DNA from: Calothrix sp. PCC 7507
Lineage (GTDB): Bacteria; Cyanobacteriota; Cyanobacteriia; Cyanobacteriales; Nostocaceae
Direction of reading: 5' to 3'
Assembly: GCF_000316575.1 (NCBI RefSeq)
Contig: NC_019682.1
Coordinates: 5,877,501 to 5,941,500 of the forward strand
Length of the DNA: 64,000 bases
Made by a program: the position numbers and the translations under genes
Notes under the pieces: model-generated
The model's input: the letters and a program-made list of their open reading frames with translations, nothing else
Database searches by the model: none
Told to the model about the DNA's origin: nothing
In this document: in pieces, positions 45,937-54,633 of the stretch
Layout of the letters: each line of letters opens with the position of its first letter
How positions within the stretch are numbered: position 1 is the first letter of the stretch

Positions 45937-47166
45937 TCACGCGGGCTTGTGATCTAAACGAGTCGCTTGCTCTAGTGCGGCTTTTTCTTGGGATCTGCGG
46001 GCATAGGGCTGTAATTGGACGCGATCGCATCCGGTGAGAATGCTCAGATTTTCTAAACTAATACCTCGCATTAACATTTCTACACACCAAGTATGTTGTG
46101 CTTGGGCGATCGCTGGCGGTTGTCCTTGAGTAGTTAAAAGTCCCTCTGTCCATGTTTCCCAGCACATTTGAATTTCTAATTCGGAAATTGGCTTACCTGC
46201 TTTGTCGAGAAACATAGCTCTTTGAGTATCTTTACGACTTTTCAACCATTTAATTAAGGGATTGTTAGTGTAAGAGCCATAGCGTTTGCCGACAATCCAC
46301 TGATTCAACGGCACCTGACGGACGTATCCTGGGGTGGTAATCTGGAGAAAATGCCCATGAACATCGTAGATTTGGTGCGATCGCTCCAAGCTAACTATTT
46401 CTGCGGGAGATAATCCCGCACCAAACAACACATACCCCAAAGCATAGTCTTGTACTCCCAATCTCCTCGCTTGTCGAAAAATTTCATGGACTAGAGCCGC
46501 TGGTAAATCAGCAACTTCTTGATTAATCACGCTTGCTGGTAAATAGTCTATTGCTGATTCCGGTGCAGATGACATCGCACCGTGTAAAAACAATCTCACC
46601 AAATTCTCCAGAAAATCATCTCGATTTTCCCAAAGTTCATGAAATTCACTAGTGAATTCGATGACTGCATATCCCAAAAGCATCCCATTTAGCAAACTAG
46701 CTAATTTTTCTGCAGGTAGATATGTATTTAGGTGTCCTTGCTCGATCACAGTGGCTAAATACTCTGCCACATAACGGTTAGCCTCCGTTAAACCCCTACC
46801 TAACGCCCGGCGATTTTCTGTCGGATATTGGTCAGCTTCTCCCACTACTGACCGCACAAATTCTGGTACTTGTTCTAATGCATGTAAGCTTTGACTTGCA
46901 TAGTCTTTTAAAGCTTGGTAAACACTACCTGGAGGATTCGCCCGTCTCACTAGAGACTCCCCTAAATTTTTAAAGGCTGCGGATTCTTCTAGTACCGCTA
47001 GCAGTAATCCATGTTTATTACCAAAATGCCGGAATAGTGTAACTTCATTAACCTCTGCTTGGTCTGCAATTTGGCGGGTTGTAGTGCCGCTAACTCCCTG
47101 AGCGGTAAACAATTCAAGTGCTGCTTGAATTAAACGTTGACGGGCTGAGTAGGGTTGAGACGACAT
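45937..47166 (-). CDS. TetR-family regulator with a C-terminal tyrosine-recombinase-like domain
   Basis: 409 residues from ATG 47166 (MSSQPYSARQ); a start at 47196 would run through an operator-like palindrome. Residues 5-55 are a TetR helix-turn-helix (SGTTTRQIADQAEVNEVTLF), followed by a helical ligand/dimer domain to about 200. TetR proteins usually end near 200; the extra 190 residues follow the tyrosine recombinase pattern (ALGYVLFGAGLSPAEIVSLE, YVRQVPLNQW, QHTWCVEMLMRGISLENLSI, QPYARR), but the catalytic Arg residues are replaced (GLS for GLR, QHT for RHT). It should bind DNA without recombining it. It probably controls the divergent desaturase gene and itself. Confidence 0.85.
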   Translation of the reverse strand: MSSQPYSARQRLIQAALELFTAQGVSGTTTRQIADQAEVNEVTLFRHFGNKHGLLLAVLEESAAFKNLGESLVRRANPPGSVYQALKDYASQSLHALEQVPEFVRSVVGEADQYPTENRRALGRGLTEANRYVAEYLATVIEQGHLNTYLPAEKLASLLNGMLLGYAVIEFTSEFHELWENRDDFLENLVRLFLHGAMSSAPESAIDYLPASVINQEVADLPAALVHEIFRQARRLGVQDYALGYVLFGAGLSPAEIVSLERSHQIYDVHGHFLQITTPGYVRQVPLNQWIVGKRYGSYTNNPLIKWLKSRKDTQRAMFLDKAGKPISELEIQMCWETWTEGLLTTQGQPPAIAQAQHTWCVEMLMRGISLENLSILTGCDRVQLQPYARRSQEKAALEQATRLDHKPA

Positions 47167-47178
47167 AAAAAAGAATAA

Positions 47179-47195
47179 TGCAAGTGGCACTTGCA
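47179..47195. promoter_or_regulatory. Putative TetR operator 1 (perfect palindrome)
   Basis: TGCAAGTGGCACTTGCA is a perfect 8-1-8 palindrome 12 bases upstream of the TetR start codon. Its size and symmetry suit a TetR-family dimer. A second, related site lies 47 bp away (centre to centre). Confidence 0.7.
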
Positions 47196-47225
47196 TCGAA
47201 AGTGCAGAGTTGCTAGCATAGCAAA

Positions 47226-47242
47226 TGTAAGTGATACTTGCT
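47226..47242. promoter_or_regulatory. Putative TetR operator 2
   Basis: TGTAAGTGATACTTGCT matches operator 1 at most positions and keeps the AAGTG...ACTTGC core. It lies between the regulator and desaturase genes, so one protein could control both promoters. Confidence 0.6.
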
Positions 47243-47313
47243 CTATTTTAACTGTAACGACTAAGAGTAGAGAAACAAGCAAATCACTTCGTGATCCATC
47301 AACGGGAATTGTT

Positions 47314-48153
47314 ATGACCGCAAAATTTATGGCGTCCGCCCCTGAGACAGGAAATTCACCTCGCCTCAGTTGGACAAATGTAGTATTTTTTACTACATTT
47401 CACGCCTTAGCTCTATTGGCTCCCTGGTTTTTCTCCTGGACTGCATTAGGTTTACTGGTGTTTCTCCACTGGTTATTTGGGAGTATTGGTATCTGCCTAG
47501 GATATCACCGTTTACTGAGTCATCGGAGTTTCCAGGTATCCAAAGGGGTAGAATATGCGATCGCCTTCATCGGCGCACTGGCTCTCCAAGGGGGGCCGAT
47601 TTTCTGGGTAGGTGGACACCGCCAGCACCACGCCCACACTGAAGATATCGATCTAGATCCCTACTCAGCCCAGCGAGGTTTTTGGTGGAGTCACATGTTA
47701 TGGATTTTCTATCCTCGTTCCCAGTTCTTCGATTATGACACCTATCAAAAATATGCTCCTGACCTAGCGCGACAACCATATTATCGCTGGCTCGATCGCT
47801 ATTTTATCCTCCTGCAAATACCCTTGGGTCTGCTATTGTATGCTTTAGGTGGCTGGTCTTTTGTCATCTACGGTATTTTCGTCAGAGCAGTCTTGCTTTG
47901 GCACTCAACTTGGTTCGTCAACTCTGCGACACACAAGTGGGGCTATCGCTCCTTTAACGCCAATGATGGCTCTCGTAATCTTTGGTGGGTATCCATCGTT
48001 ACCTACGGTGAAGGATGGCACAATAACCATCATACTTATCCCCACGTAGCCAAAGCTGGCTTTTCTTGGTGGGAAGTTGATGTCACTTGGTGGAGCATTA
48101 AAGCTTTGAAGACTTTGGGTTTAGCCAAAAAGGTTGTCATGCCACCCTCTTGA
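47314..48153 (+). CDS. desC: Acyl-lipid delta-9 fatty acid desaturase
   Basis: 279 residues from ATG 47314 (MTAKFMASAPETG); the frame is open from 47191, but that part overlaps the operators. It introduces the first double bond into membrane lipid acyl chains. All three His boxes are present: HRLLSHRSF (HxxxxH), GGHRQHHAHTED (HxxHH) and EGWHNNHHTYPH (HxxHH). About four helices, the first LALLAPWFFSWTALGLLVF. Membrane fluidity control by the divergent TetR regulator is the natural reading. Confidence 0.93.
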   Translation: MTAKFMASAPETGNSPRLSWTNVVFFTTFHALALLAPWFFSWTALGLLVFLHWLFGSIGICLGYHRLLSHRSFQVSKGVEYAIAFIGALALQGGPIFWVGGHRQHHAHTEDIDLDPYSAQRGFWWSHMLWIFYPRSQFFDYDTYQKYAPDLARQPYYRWLDRYFILLQIPLGLLLYALGGWSFVIYGIFVRAVLLWHSTWFVNSATHKWGYRSFNANDGSRNLWWVSIVTYGEGWHNNHHTYPHVAKAGFSWWEVDVTWWSIKALKTLGLAKKVVMPPS

Positions 48154-48357
48154 AGTCTGAAGTCTAAAGTATGAAGTATAAAACTACCCTACTCATAAAT
48201 TTTTTTTCATCTTTCATACTTTTTGAGTGAATTTGCTAGGCCGACAGCACCAGCCGCAGTCGGCTTACCAATTTTTACTTCTATGTGGCGAATGAACGAT
48301 TTTCTGATACTGCTTTTTATGCGATCGCTCTGATTTTAGCTCAGTTTGCAAAACTCC

Positions 48358-48744
48358 TCACTCATCATCAAAAGGATTTTCTAACTTTAATTCTGTAATA
48401 CACTGAAAATCATGAACATTGCGAGTTATCACAACTGCTTCTTGACATAGCGCCGTCGCAGCAATTATCGCATCCGGCAGCTTGATTTTATGTTTTCGTT
48501 TTAAAGCAATTGTCTGATTCTCAACTTTCCTAGAAATCGCAATCGAATCAAACTGACTTAATAAATTTTCTATCACCTCTGTCTCATCATCAGACAAACC
48601 AGAAAAACAAAGTAATTCAATCCTGATAATCGGCGATATCACGACGTAATTATTATTGAGAAAAGCATCTGAGAATAATTCAGAAACCGTCTCATCTCCC
48701 GCCAAATAGTAAATAAAAATATTTGTATCGTAGAGATACTTCAT
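48358..48744 (-). CDS. PIN domain toxin (VapC-like)
   Basis: About 128-130 residues; starts at 48750 or 48744 are possible (MGMKYLYDTN). PIN acidic set: YLYDTNIFIYYL (Asp), IIRIELL (Glu), IKLPDAIIAATAL (Asp) and an Asn/Asp near VITRNVHDF, so all four metal-binding positions look present. It should be a Mg-dependent RNase. It overlaps the upstream antitoxin gene by a few bases. Confidence 0.85.
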   Translation of the reverse strand: MKYLYDTNIFIYYLAGDETVSELFSDAFLNNNYVVISPIIRIELLCFSGLSDDETEVIENLLSQFDSIAISRKVENQTIALKRKHKIKLPDAIIAATALCQEAVVITRNVHDFQCITELKLENPFDDE

Positions 48745-48935
48745 TCCCATTCCCCACGCACAGCGTCCAGATGAGCTAACATTGCCTCTTTCTGATTCTG
48801 AAGAATTCCCTTAGCTTTAGCAACCTTTCCATAATCTTTTTGCCATGACGCTAAAACTGACTCCGGTAAATCCAGTGTGATCGAGTCTTCATCTTCCGAA
48901 ACGAGATAACGCTTAGAAATATTCACCAACGGCAT
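48741..48935 (-). CDS. Antitoxin partner of the PIN toxin
   Basis: 64 residues from ATG 48935 with AGGAG upstream; the frame is open to 48995. The sequence (MPLVNISKRYLVSEDEDSIT ... ESVLASWQKDYGKVAKAKGI) is short, charged and helical at the C-terminus, typical of toxin-neutralising proteins. Overlap with the toxin start indicates coupled translation. The N-terminal DNA-binding type is not clear. Confidence 0.7.
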   Translation of the reverse strand: MPLVNISKRYLVSEDEDSITLDLPESVLASWQKDYGKVAKAKGILQNQKEAMLAHLDAVRGEWE

Positions 48936-49159
48936 AATCACAACTCCTAATGTTGACTTTATAAAATCATTATTACCTGAAGCTCTGCCTCTCAAGCCAA
49001 AAAATATGCGATCGCTTTATCGTCCCAGATTGGAGTTTCCCATAGAGCCAAAAACCTACAACCGCTGGGATATCTTGACTCAACCCACACCTATAATGGT
49101 AATTTGGGAAACTGTGACTGTAACTTTTCATTTTCCCAAATCTCAGGAAATATTAGCCA

Positions 49160-50080
49160 ATGCCATACCTAACTTCTCCCAGCGAAATCCGTCACATTAT
49201 CGCTGAATATACCAAAGCTAGAACCCTGTGGCTAGATACAGAAGTGGCTGACTACAAAAGTCGCCGTCCCCGACTATCGCTAATTCAGGTATTAGATAAT
49301 CCCCAAGATATGAGTGGCGATCGCGTTTATCTTTTAGATGTTTTGGATCAGCCTGATGTGGTAGCGGAATTTGTTGAGCAAATTATGGTGAATCCTCTTA
49401 TTGAAAAAGTATTCCATAACGCTAGTTATGATGTCAAATTTCTCGGCAGTAAACAAGTTAAAAATATCACTTGCACTTTAGAGATAGCTAAAAAAATTCC
49501 CTACTATCTCTTGCCATTACCTAACTATCAACTCAAAACCTTAGCTACAGTGCTATGCGATTTTAATAATATCGATAAACAAGAACAAAACAGCGACTGG
49601 GGAAAACGTCCCCTAACCGAAGAACAAATAGATTATGCTTATCTAGACTGTATATATCTTGCTCAAGTACACTCGCAATTATTAGAATTGCAACTCAAAG
49701 CTAACCCCGATCCGGCAACAGAAAATTTAACTGTACTCGGTACAAGATACTCACAACTTGAGCAGCAGTCGAAAATATTACAATCAGAATTTGAGCATCT
49801 GCAAGAGCGAGTCAAAAAAGCTATGCAGATTCAAAATGTATCTGAGACATCTTACTGCCAGCTAACTAGTTACGAACGTAAAACAGTGAAAGTGGCCTTT
49901 GCTGAATTAGCAAGACTCGTGGAAAGTGAAGGTATTAATTTAGATTTCCCCCTGACGCTGACTCAGAAGTTGCAAAAAGATTTAGGAAAAAATTTAGAAC
50001 AATTGTCTGTGGATATTGAAGAAACTACTGCTTGGCGATTAACTGCCAAAAATCAGGAGAGTGATTTTGAAGATGAGTAA
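49160..50080 (+). CDS. RNase D-like 3'-5' exonuclease
   Basis: 306 residues with a DEDDy exonuclease domain: TLWLDTEVADYKSRRPRLSL (Asp/Glu), VFHNASYDVKFLG (Asp) and DYAYLDCIYLAQVHSQL (Tyr/Asp). It should trim structured RNA such as tRNA precursors. The C-terminal 110 residues are coiled-coil (SQLEQQSKILQSEFEHLQER) rather than an HRDC domain, so it differs from E. coli Rnd. Single gene. Confidence 0.88.
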   Translation: MPYLTSPSEIRHIIAEYTKARTLWLDTEVADYKSRRPRLSLIQVLDNPQDMSGDRVYLLDVLDQPDVVAEFVEQIMVNPLIEKVFHNASYDVKFLGSKQVKNITCTLEIAKKIPYYLLPLPNYQLKTLATVLCDFNNIDKQEQNSDWGKRPLTEEQIDYAYLDCIYLAQVHSQLLELQLKANPDPATENLTVLGTRYSQLEQQSKILQSEFEHLQERVKKAMQIQNVSETSYCQLTSYERKTVKVAFAELARLVESEGINLDFPLTLTQKLQKDLGKNLEQLSVDIEETTAWRLTAKNQESDFEDE

Positions 50081-50478
50081 ATTGTTTATATTGAACTACA
50101 AACTAATTTAGATTGTTGTAATAGAAGCAAACTTCAGCTTAATAAAGATTTTGCTAAAAAACATTAAAATACTAATTTCCGGGAATTTAAAACCTATAAT
50201 AAAGACGGTAAAGCTAGATGCTCTTTGCCTAGAAGATAATTTCTAGGAGATGGGAAAGCGAATAGCGAAATCAAGAACAATGAAAGTTTTTATACTTTAT
50301 ATTCTTGATACTTAACACCTAATCCTATAGATGACCGTTAATAAAACCTAAGAGATACGAGGCAAGCATGTGAATTGACTGAGGATCTCTGGGAAAAGTT
50401 AGCATCAATCGCTAGTTAAAGAAATAACTAAATTTGGCACTAATTTGATCTAGGTAGAATGGCGGTTGAGAACAACTT
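50081..50478. other. Intergenic region, AT-rich
   Basis: 398 bp between two plus-strand genes. No ORF, repeat array or RNA fold that I can name. Presumably it contains the promoter and a leader for the TPR lipoprotein. Confidence 0.35.
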
Positions 50479-51321
50479 ATGAAACTGCGGTTATCTAAAC
50501 AAAAATGTATTGGGGTGGGCAGAGCATTTACCATAGCTGTGTTGACTGCATTATGTGCAATTACAAGCCTTTCTTGTAGTAAAAAAAGTGAAGTATTAGT
50601 AACAGAAATTGGAGTCAGTCCCCCTAACCGCCGCACAGCTAGAAATTCAAAAGCTGGGGAATTTTATGTTCAGGGACAAAATCAGCACCTCAAAGGTAAC
50701 TTACAAGGGGCGATCGCATCCTATGACAAAGCGATTAGTCTCGATTCTCAATATGGCGCTGCATACAAGAGTCGGGGATTAGCCTACTTTGATTTAGGCA
50801 AAAAATCAGAAGCGATCGCAGATTATAACCAAGCCATTCGCATCAATCCCAACGATGCCGAAGCCTATAATAGCCGTGGAAACGCCCGCGCCTCCCAAAA
50901 CGACAACAGAGGAGCAGTTGAAGACTATAACGAAGCCATTCGTCTAGCGCCCAACTATGCCGAAGCCTACAACAACCGGGGAAATGCTCGTGCTTCCCAA
51001 GGTGACAAAAACAAAGCCTTAGATGATTTAGGACAAGCTATTCGCCTCAATCCTCGATATGCGATCGCCTACAACAACCGGGGAAATATCCGCGCTTCCC
51101 AGAGAGATAACAAAGGAGCGATCGCCGATTACAATCAAGCCATTCGCCTAAATCCTAACTTTGGCCCCGCCTACAACAACCGAGGAAACGCCCGCGCCGC
51201 TGACGGCGACAAGCCAGGAGCGCTCAAAGACTTACAGCGCGCTGCAGATATCTTTCAAAACCAAGATAACAAAGACTTGTATCAGCAAGTGATGAACAAC
51301 ATTAAAGAACTGGGTCAGTAG
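50479..51321 (+). CDS. TPR repeat lipoprotein
   Basis: 280 residues. N-terminal signal with lipobox (AFTIAVLTALCAITSLSC); Cys 34 is the probable lipid site. From about residue 58 six consecutive TPRs follow, with nearly identical cores (AYNNRGNARASQGDK, DYNQAIRLNPN). Uniform repeats imply recent duplication. It would hold protein complexes at a membrane facing the periplasm; partner unknown. Confidence 0.9.
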   Translation: MKLRLSKQKCIGVGRAFTIAVLTALCAITSLSCSKKSEVLVTEIGVSPPNRRTARNSKAGEFYVQGQNQHLKGNLQGAIASYDKAISLDSQYGAAYKSRGLAYFDLGKKSEAIADYNQAIRINPNDAEAYNSRGNARASQNDNRGAVEDYNEAIRLAPNYAEAYNNRGNARASQGDKNKALDDLGQAIRLNPRYAIAYNNRGNIRASQRDNKGAIADYNQAIRLNPNFGPAYNNRGNARAADGDKPGALKDLQRAADIFQNQDNKDLYQQVMNNIKELGQ

Positions 51322-51344
51322 AGTCAGGAGTCAGTATATTTGTA

Positions 51345-51914
51345 CTAAATGTCATAGCACAAATCTTGTAGAGCAGTAACTGATTGTGGTAGTCCCTGCC
51401 TTAGAAGCGATTCTAAGTACTCTTCAGATGTCTTAGGGGGATTCTTAAGACTACTTCTGTGCCTCTTTACAACTTTGCAAATTTCTATTGGGTTAAGGTC
51501 AATCAGATGCAGAATGAAGTCATCTGGATGCTGGGACTCAATACCGTATGGAGAAAGAGCTTGAGCAGGAAAATCTTTAACGTTAAAAGTGACTATAGTA
51601 CTTGCATTACAACAAATAGCTGCTGCAAGAACATGGAGATCATTTTGATCTGGAAGTTGTAAACCTACGATAAGTGCTTCATAACCTGTAACTAGACAAT
51701 CCCGAACATGGCTATTCATCAGATTTTTAGTTCTGGTAAGCTTCTCAAGCGTGAGATCAGGACGATCCTTTAAAACGTTTCTAATCCACTCTGAGTGAAT
51801 TGCGTCCGTCCACCGTGCCCTAAATAGGTCGGTGACTGCAAGCCGCATCAGAAAATCTCTCAATGGTGCTGGATATAAGACACATGCATCATAAATAGCT
51901 GTGAAATTAGACAC
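51345..51914 (-). CDS. PIN domain protein (toxin candidate)
   Basis: 189 residues from a GTG start (MSNFTAIYDACVLYP). PIN features: IYDACVLYPAPLRDFL (Asp), HSEWIRNVL (Glu), LPDQNDLHVLAAAI (Asp) and TIVTFNVKDFPAQAL (Asn/Asp). The layout fits the COG-level PIN group with a C-terminal helical extension (KRHRSSLKNPPKTSEEYLES). The preceding gene encodes an excisionase-type DNA-binding protein 27 bases upstream, a typical toxin-antitoxin arrangement. Confidence 0.85.
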   Translation of the reverse strand: MSNFTAIYDACVLYPAPLRDFLMRLAVTDLFRARWTDAIHSEWIRNVLKDRPDLTLEKLTRTKNLMNSHVRDCLVTGYEALIVGLQLPDQNDLHVLAAAICCNASTIVTFNVKDFPAQALSPYGIESQHPDDFILHLIDLNPIEICKVVKRHRSSLKNPPKTSEEYLESLLRQGLPQSVTALQDLCYDI

Positions 51915-51941
51915 TATAATTACTCTACCGGATGACGATTC

Positions 51942-52415
51942 TTATTCGTACCCCATATCTAGTTCTTGAGCTTGAGCAGTAAGCTCATCAAGAGCTTGCA
52001 TTCGGAAAGTATCAATTTGATTTTTGTAATTGAGTAGATCCTGATAACGCACCCGTCGTCGTGTTCCCACTTTACGGTATGGCATCTCTCCAGATTCCAA
52101 TAACCCTACCAAATAAGGACGAGAAACATTTAAAATATCAGCTGCTTCTTGTGTCGTGAGTTCTGCATGTACGGGTATAAGAGTAACAGCATTACCTTTA
52201 GCCATTTGTGTCAAGATGTCAACAAGCAGATGAAAAGCTGCTGCTGGTATAGTAACCGTTTCACTTGTAGCGTTATCTAGCACAACTTTAATAGTACGGC
52301 ATGGATCATCATCCTGTACATAGGATGCCAAAGTTTGACTACTTTTTTTAGCTAGCGTAGCATCCTCTTCTGTAGGTACAGCAATCCTACTAGCTTGGTA
52401 TGTATTGACTGTCAT
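51942..52415 (-). CDS. Excisionase-type HTH protein (antitoxin candidate)
   Basis: 157 residues from ATG 52415 (MTVNTYQASRIAVPTEEDAT); the frame is open farther upstream to 52550. The HTH is clear: ELTTQEAADILNVSRPYLVG followed by the wing PYRKVGTRRRVRYQDLLNYK. The N-terminal half resembles a small dimerisation domain. It should bind its own promoter and neutralise the PIN protein encoded next. Confidence 0.85.
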   Translation of the reverse strand: MTVNTYQASRIAVPTEEDATLAKKSSQTLASYVQDDDPCRTIKVVLDNATSETVTIPAAAFHLLVDILTQMAKGNAVTLIPVHAELTTQEAADILNVSRPYLVGLLESGEMPYRKVGTRRRVRYQDLLNYKNQIDTFRMQALDELTAQAQELDMGYE

Positions 52416-52629
52416 AGATATCAGCCTCTCTCTGTCTAATATCGAAATTGCACTCCACTTATCCATACGAAAATATGGATTGCAATTATCATTAACCTCA
52501 TAATAGCTCTTATTCAAAATGAACGCAATGTACGAAATGAGCGAAACCAACTTTTACAGTACACGGTAACTGAGTCAACTGAGCCAAATAATTCGATCTC
52601 CAACAATGATGCATCCAGAGGCGCAAACC

Positions 52630-53265
52630 CTATTTTGTGCCAAACAAGCGATCGCCTGCATCTCCCAATCCCGGAATAATATAGCCATGTTCATCTAGAT
52701 GGTCGTCAATAGCGGCTGTATATACAGGCACATCAGGATGTACAGAGCAGAAATGGTTGAGACCCTCCGGTGCTGCTAGTAAGCAGACAAATTTAATTGA
52801 CAAGGGATTAGTCGATTTCAGTCGTTCTACTGCGGCAACAGCAGAATTACCAGTTGCTAACATCGGATCGACGACAATCATATCTCGCTTGTCCACGTCA
52901 TCGGGAACCTTAAAATAATACTCAACCGCAATTAAGGTTTTTGGATCACGGTATAAACCAATATGCCCCACCCGTGCTGATGGCATCAATTCCAACATCC
53001 CATCTAAGATTCCTTGTCCTGCGCGCATCACTGAAACTAACACCAGCTTTTTATCAGGAGCCAGCAAAGGGGCATTCATTGCGGCTAGAGGCGTTTTAAT
53101 CGGCTCATATTTTAGCGGTAAATCCCGCGTGACTTCATAAGCCAACAACAAACTAATTTCTTTAACAAGGTTACGAAATTTCGTTGTGCTGGTTTCAGCT
53201 TTACGCATCAGCGTTAGTTTGTGCTGAATTAATGGATGCTCAATTAAAGTTACTTGATTTTGCAT
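52630..53265 (-). CDS. upp: Uracil phosphoribosyltransferase
   Basis: Converts uracil and PRPP to UMP. About 211 residues from ATG 53265 ([20 protein letters not shown]); ATG 53274 lies in catttgt repeats. PRPP-binding site [16 protein letters not shown], flexible loop YRDPKTL, and C-terminal uracil site [15 protein letters not shown] are intact. It is the last gene of a same-strand trio with the DUF1688 and GTP-cyclohydrolase-like genes. In fungal uracil catabolism the same enzyme type (URC6) supplies the nucleotide for URC1/URC4, so its role here may be degradation as well as salvage. Confidence 0.95.
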   Translation of the reverse strand: MQNQVTLIEHPLIQHKLTLMRKAETSTTKFRNLVKEISLLLAYEVTRDLPLKYEPIKTPLAAMNAPLLAPDKKLVLVSVMRAGQGILDGMLELMPSARVGHIGLYRDPKTLIAVEYYFKVPDDVDKRDMIVVDPMLATGNSAVAAVERLKSTNPLSIKFVCLLAAPEGLNHFCSVHPDVPVYTAAIDDHLDEHGYIIPGLGDAGDRLFGTK

Positions 53266-53334
53266 GTTTGTCATTCGTCATTTGTCATTTGTCATTTGTC
53301 AAAATAAATACACAGGACAAACGACTATCAAGGG

Positions 53335-54564
53335 CTAAAATACAGTACCATCACTGTCTATTTGTATAGGGGGTATGCCATTGGTTCGGAGTTCAGCGGC
53401 AATCTTGCGCCCGGCTGTCCAAGTTCCCCCTTGCAAGATTTTCACCAGTGGTAATTCCTCAATACTCATGTCCAACTTTTCGCGTACTACAGCAGCGATT
53501 CGATCCAAAAGAATCACCGTCAAGGCGCGCCATTCAACTATAACTGTTGATCCTACTGAGTGTGAGGAGCAAAAAATCTCTGGTTGTTTGGCTTTGACTA
53601 GTCCTAAATCTAGACATAGCCCCCCATTTCGATATTCTGGTAATCCGGTGAGGACATCTAAATCAGTAATTACTAAACCTAGTTCCTCTAGTGGTTCTAA
53701 CAAAGAATATGTCAACCACTGGGACAGCTTGTGAAATGGCACTAAACCATCATTACCTAAAGCTGGATGTCGCCATACATCCCCCAAATTCACCCCAGCT
53801 ATCTGTATTCTTCCAGGCCAAATATCACTCAATCCTTCTAGTAATGCACCTAATACAGTTGCAGCTGGTAACTGCCCGTTTTTAGATTTACCCAAGAGAT
53901 AATTTACGAGATTTCCCGGACGGGGATTTTCATTTCCAAAAAGTTTTGGTGAAGCGAATAGGGCTTTACCTAATTTTTGTAATAACTGCAAGCGTCCAGA
54001 AATTCCTACCAAAGGATTTTCTGTACCGACTTGAAACCCAGTTGTTAATTCTATTTCTGTTAATGTTTGTAATCTTTGAGCATTTGTTTGCAATAAGCTG
54101 TCGTTAGCAAACATCCCTTGACAAAACAGCTGGAAACTAGCCACTGCCAATCCTTCCGATCGCCCAAATTTTAGCCCAGTTTCTTGCTCATCATAATACC
54201 AGCGATCGCCTGCGCCTGCATCCAACAATACACTGACAATTGCCAAGTCGAACTTGGCCACAGCTTTCTGCAAAGGCGTTAATCCAGCTAACTGAGCATT
54301 CAACTTAGCTAATCGGGGCACACCTCCAGCCTCAAAATGCCGCCAACGACTGTGAAACGGAATTTGCAAATTTGCATATTTTCCCCGCATCACCTCAATC
54401 ACATAATCTGCTACCCTCTCCAACTGCGTCAAATCACAGGTAAAATGCTCTGACTCCCCCTCACAAACCAATGCAAACAATTGCCCACAACGTTCCCTAA
54501 TCGCCACCGGCGAACGAAGATATACGATATCTTCTCTCTGCACTTCTGCGGTTCCTATCTCCAC
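53335..54564 (-). CDS. DUF1688 (URC4-like) protein
   Basis: 409 residues from a GTG start (MEIGTAEVQREDIVYLRSPV). Sequence blocks match the DUF1688 family (RGKYANLQIPFHSRWRHFEA, KAVAKFDLAIVSVLLDAGAG, RSEGLAVASFQLFCQG). The yeast URC4 protein of this family is needed to use uracil as nitrogen source by the URC pathway; its biochemical step is not firmly known. It stands between the urc1-like and upp genes with gaps of about 69 bases, so the three are probably one transcription unit. Confidence 0.85.
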   Translation of the reverse strand: MEIGTAEVQREDIVYLRSPVAIRERCGQLFALVCEGESEHFTCDLTQLERVADYVIEVMRGKYANLQIPFHSRWRHFEAGGVPRLAKLNAQLAGLTPLQKAVAKFDLAIVSVLLDAGAGDRWYYDEQETGLKFGRSEGLAVASFQLFCQGMFANDSLLQTNAQRLQTLTEIELTTGFQVGTENPLVGISGRLQLLQKLGKALFASPKLFGNENPRPGNLVNYLLGKSKNGQLPAATVLGALLEGLSDIWPGRIQIAGVNLGDVWRHPALGNDGLVPFHKLSQWLTYSLLEPLEELGLVITDLDVLTGLPEYRNGGLCLDLGLVKAKQPEIFCSSHSVGSTVIVEWRALTVILLDRIAAVVREKLDMSIEELPLVKILQGGTWTAGRKIAAELRTNGIPPIQIDSDGTVF

Positions 54565-54633
54565 TCTTCCCTCACTCCACTGCTAACACACCCCAAAAGA
54601 AATGATGAAATTTCATCCTTCAGACTTCATCCT

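Noticed and set aside
47191-47313. N-terminal extension of the desaturase
   Set aside because: It would overlap the operator palindromes and lacks similarity to desaturases.
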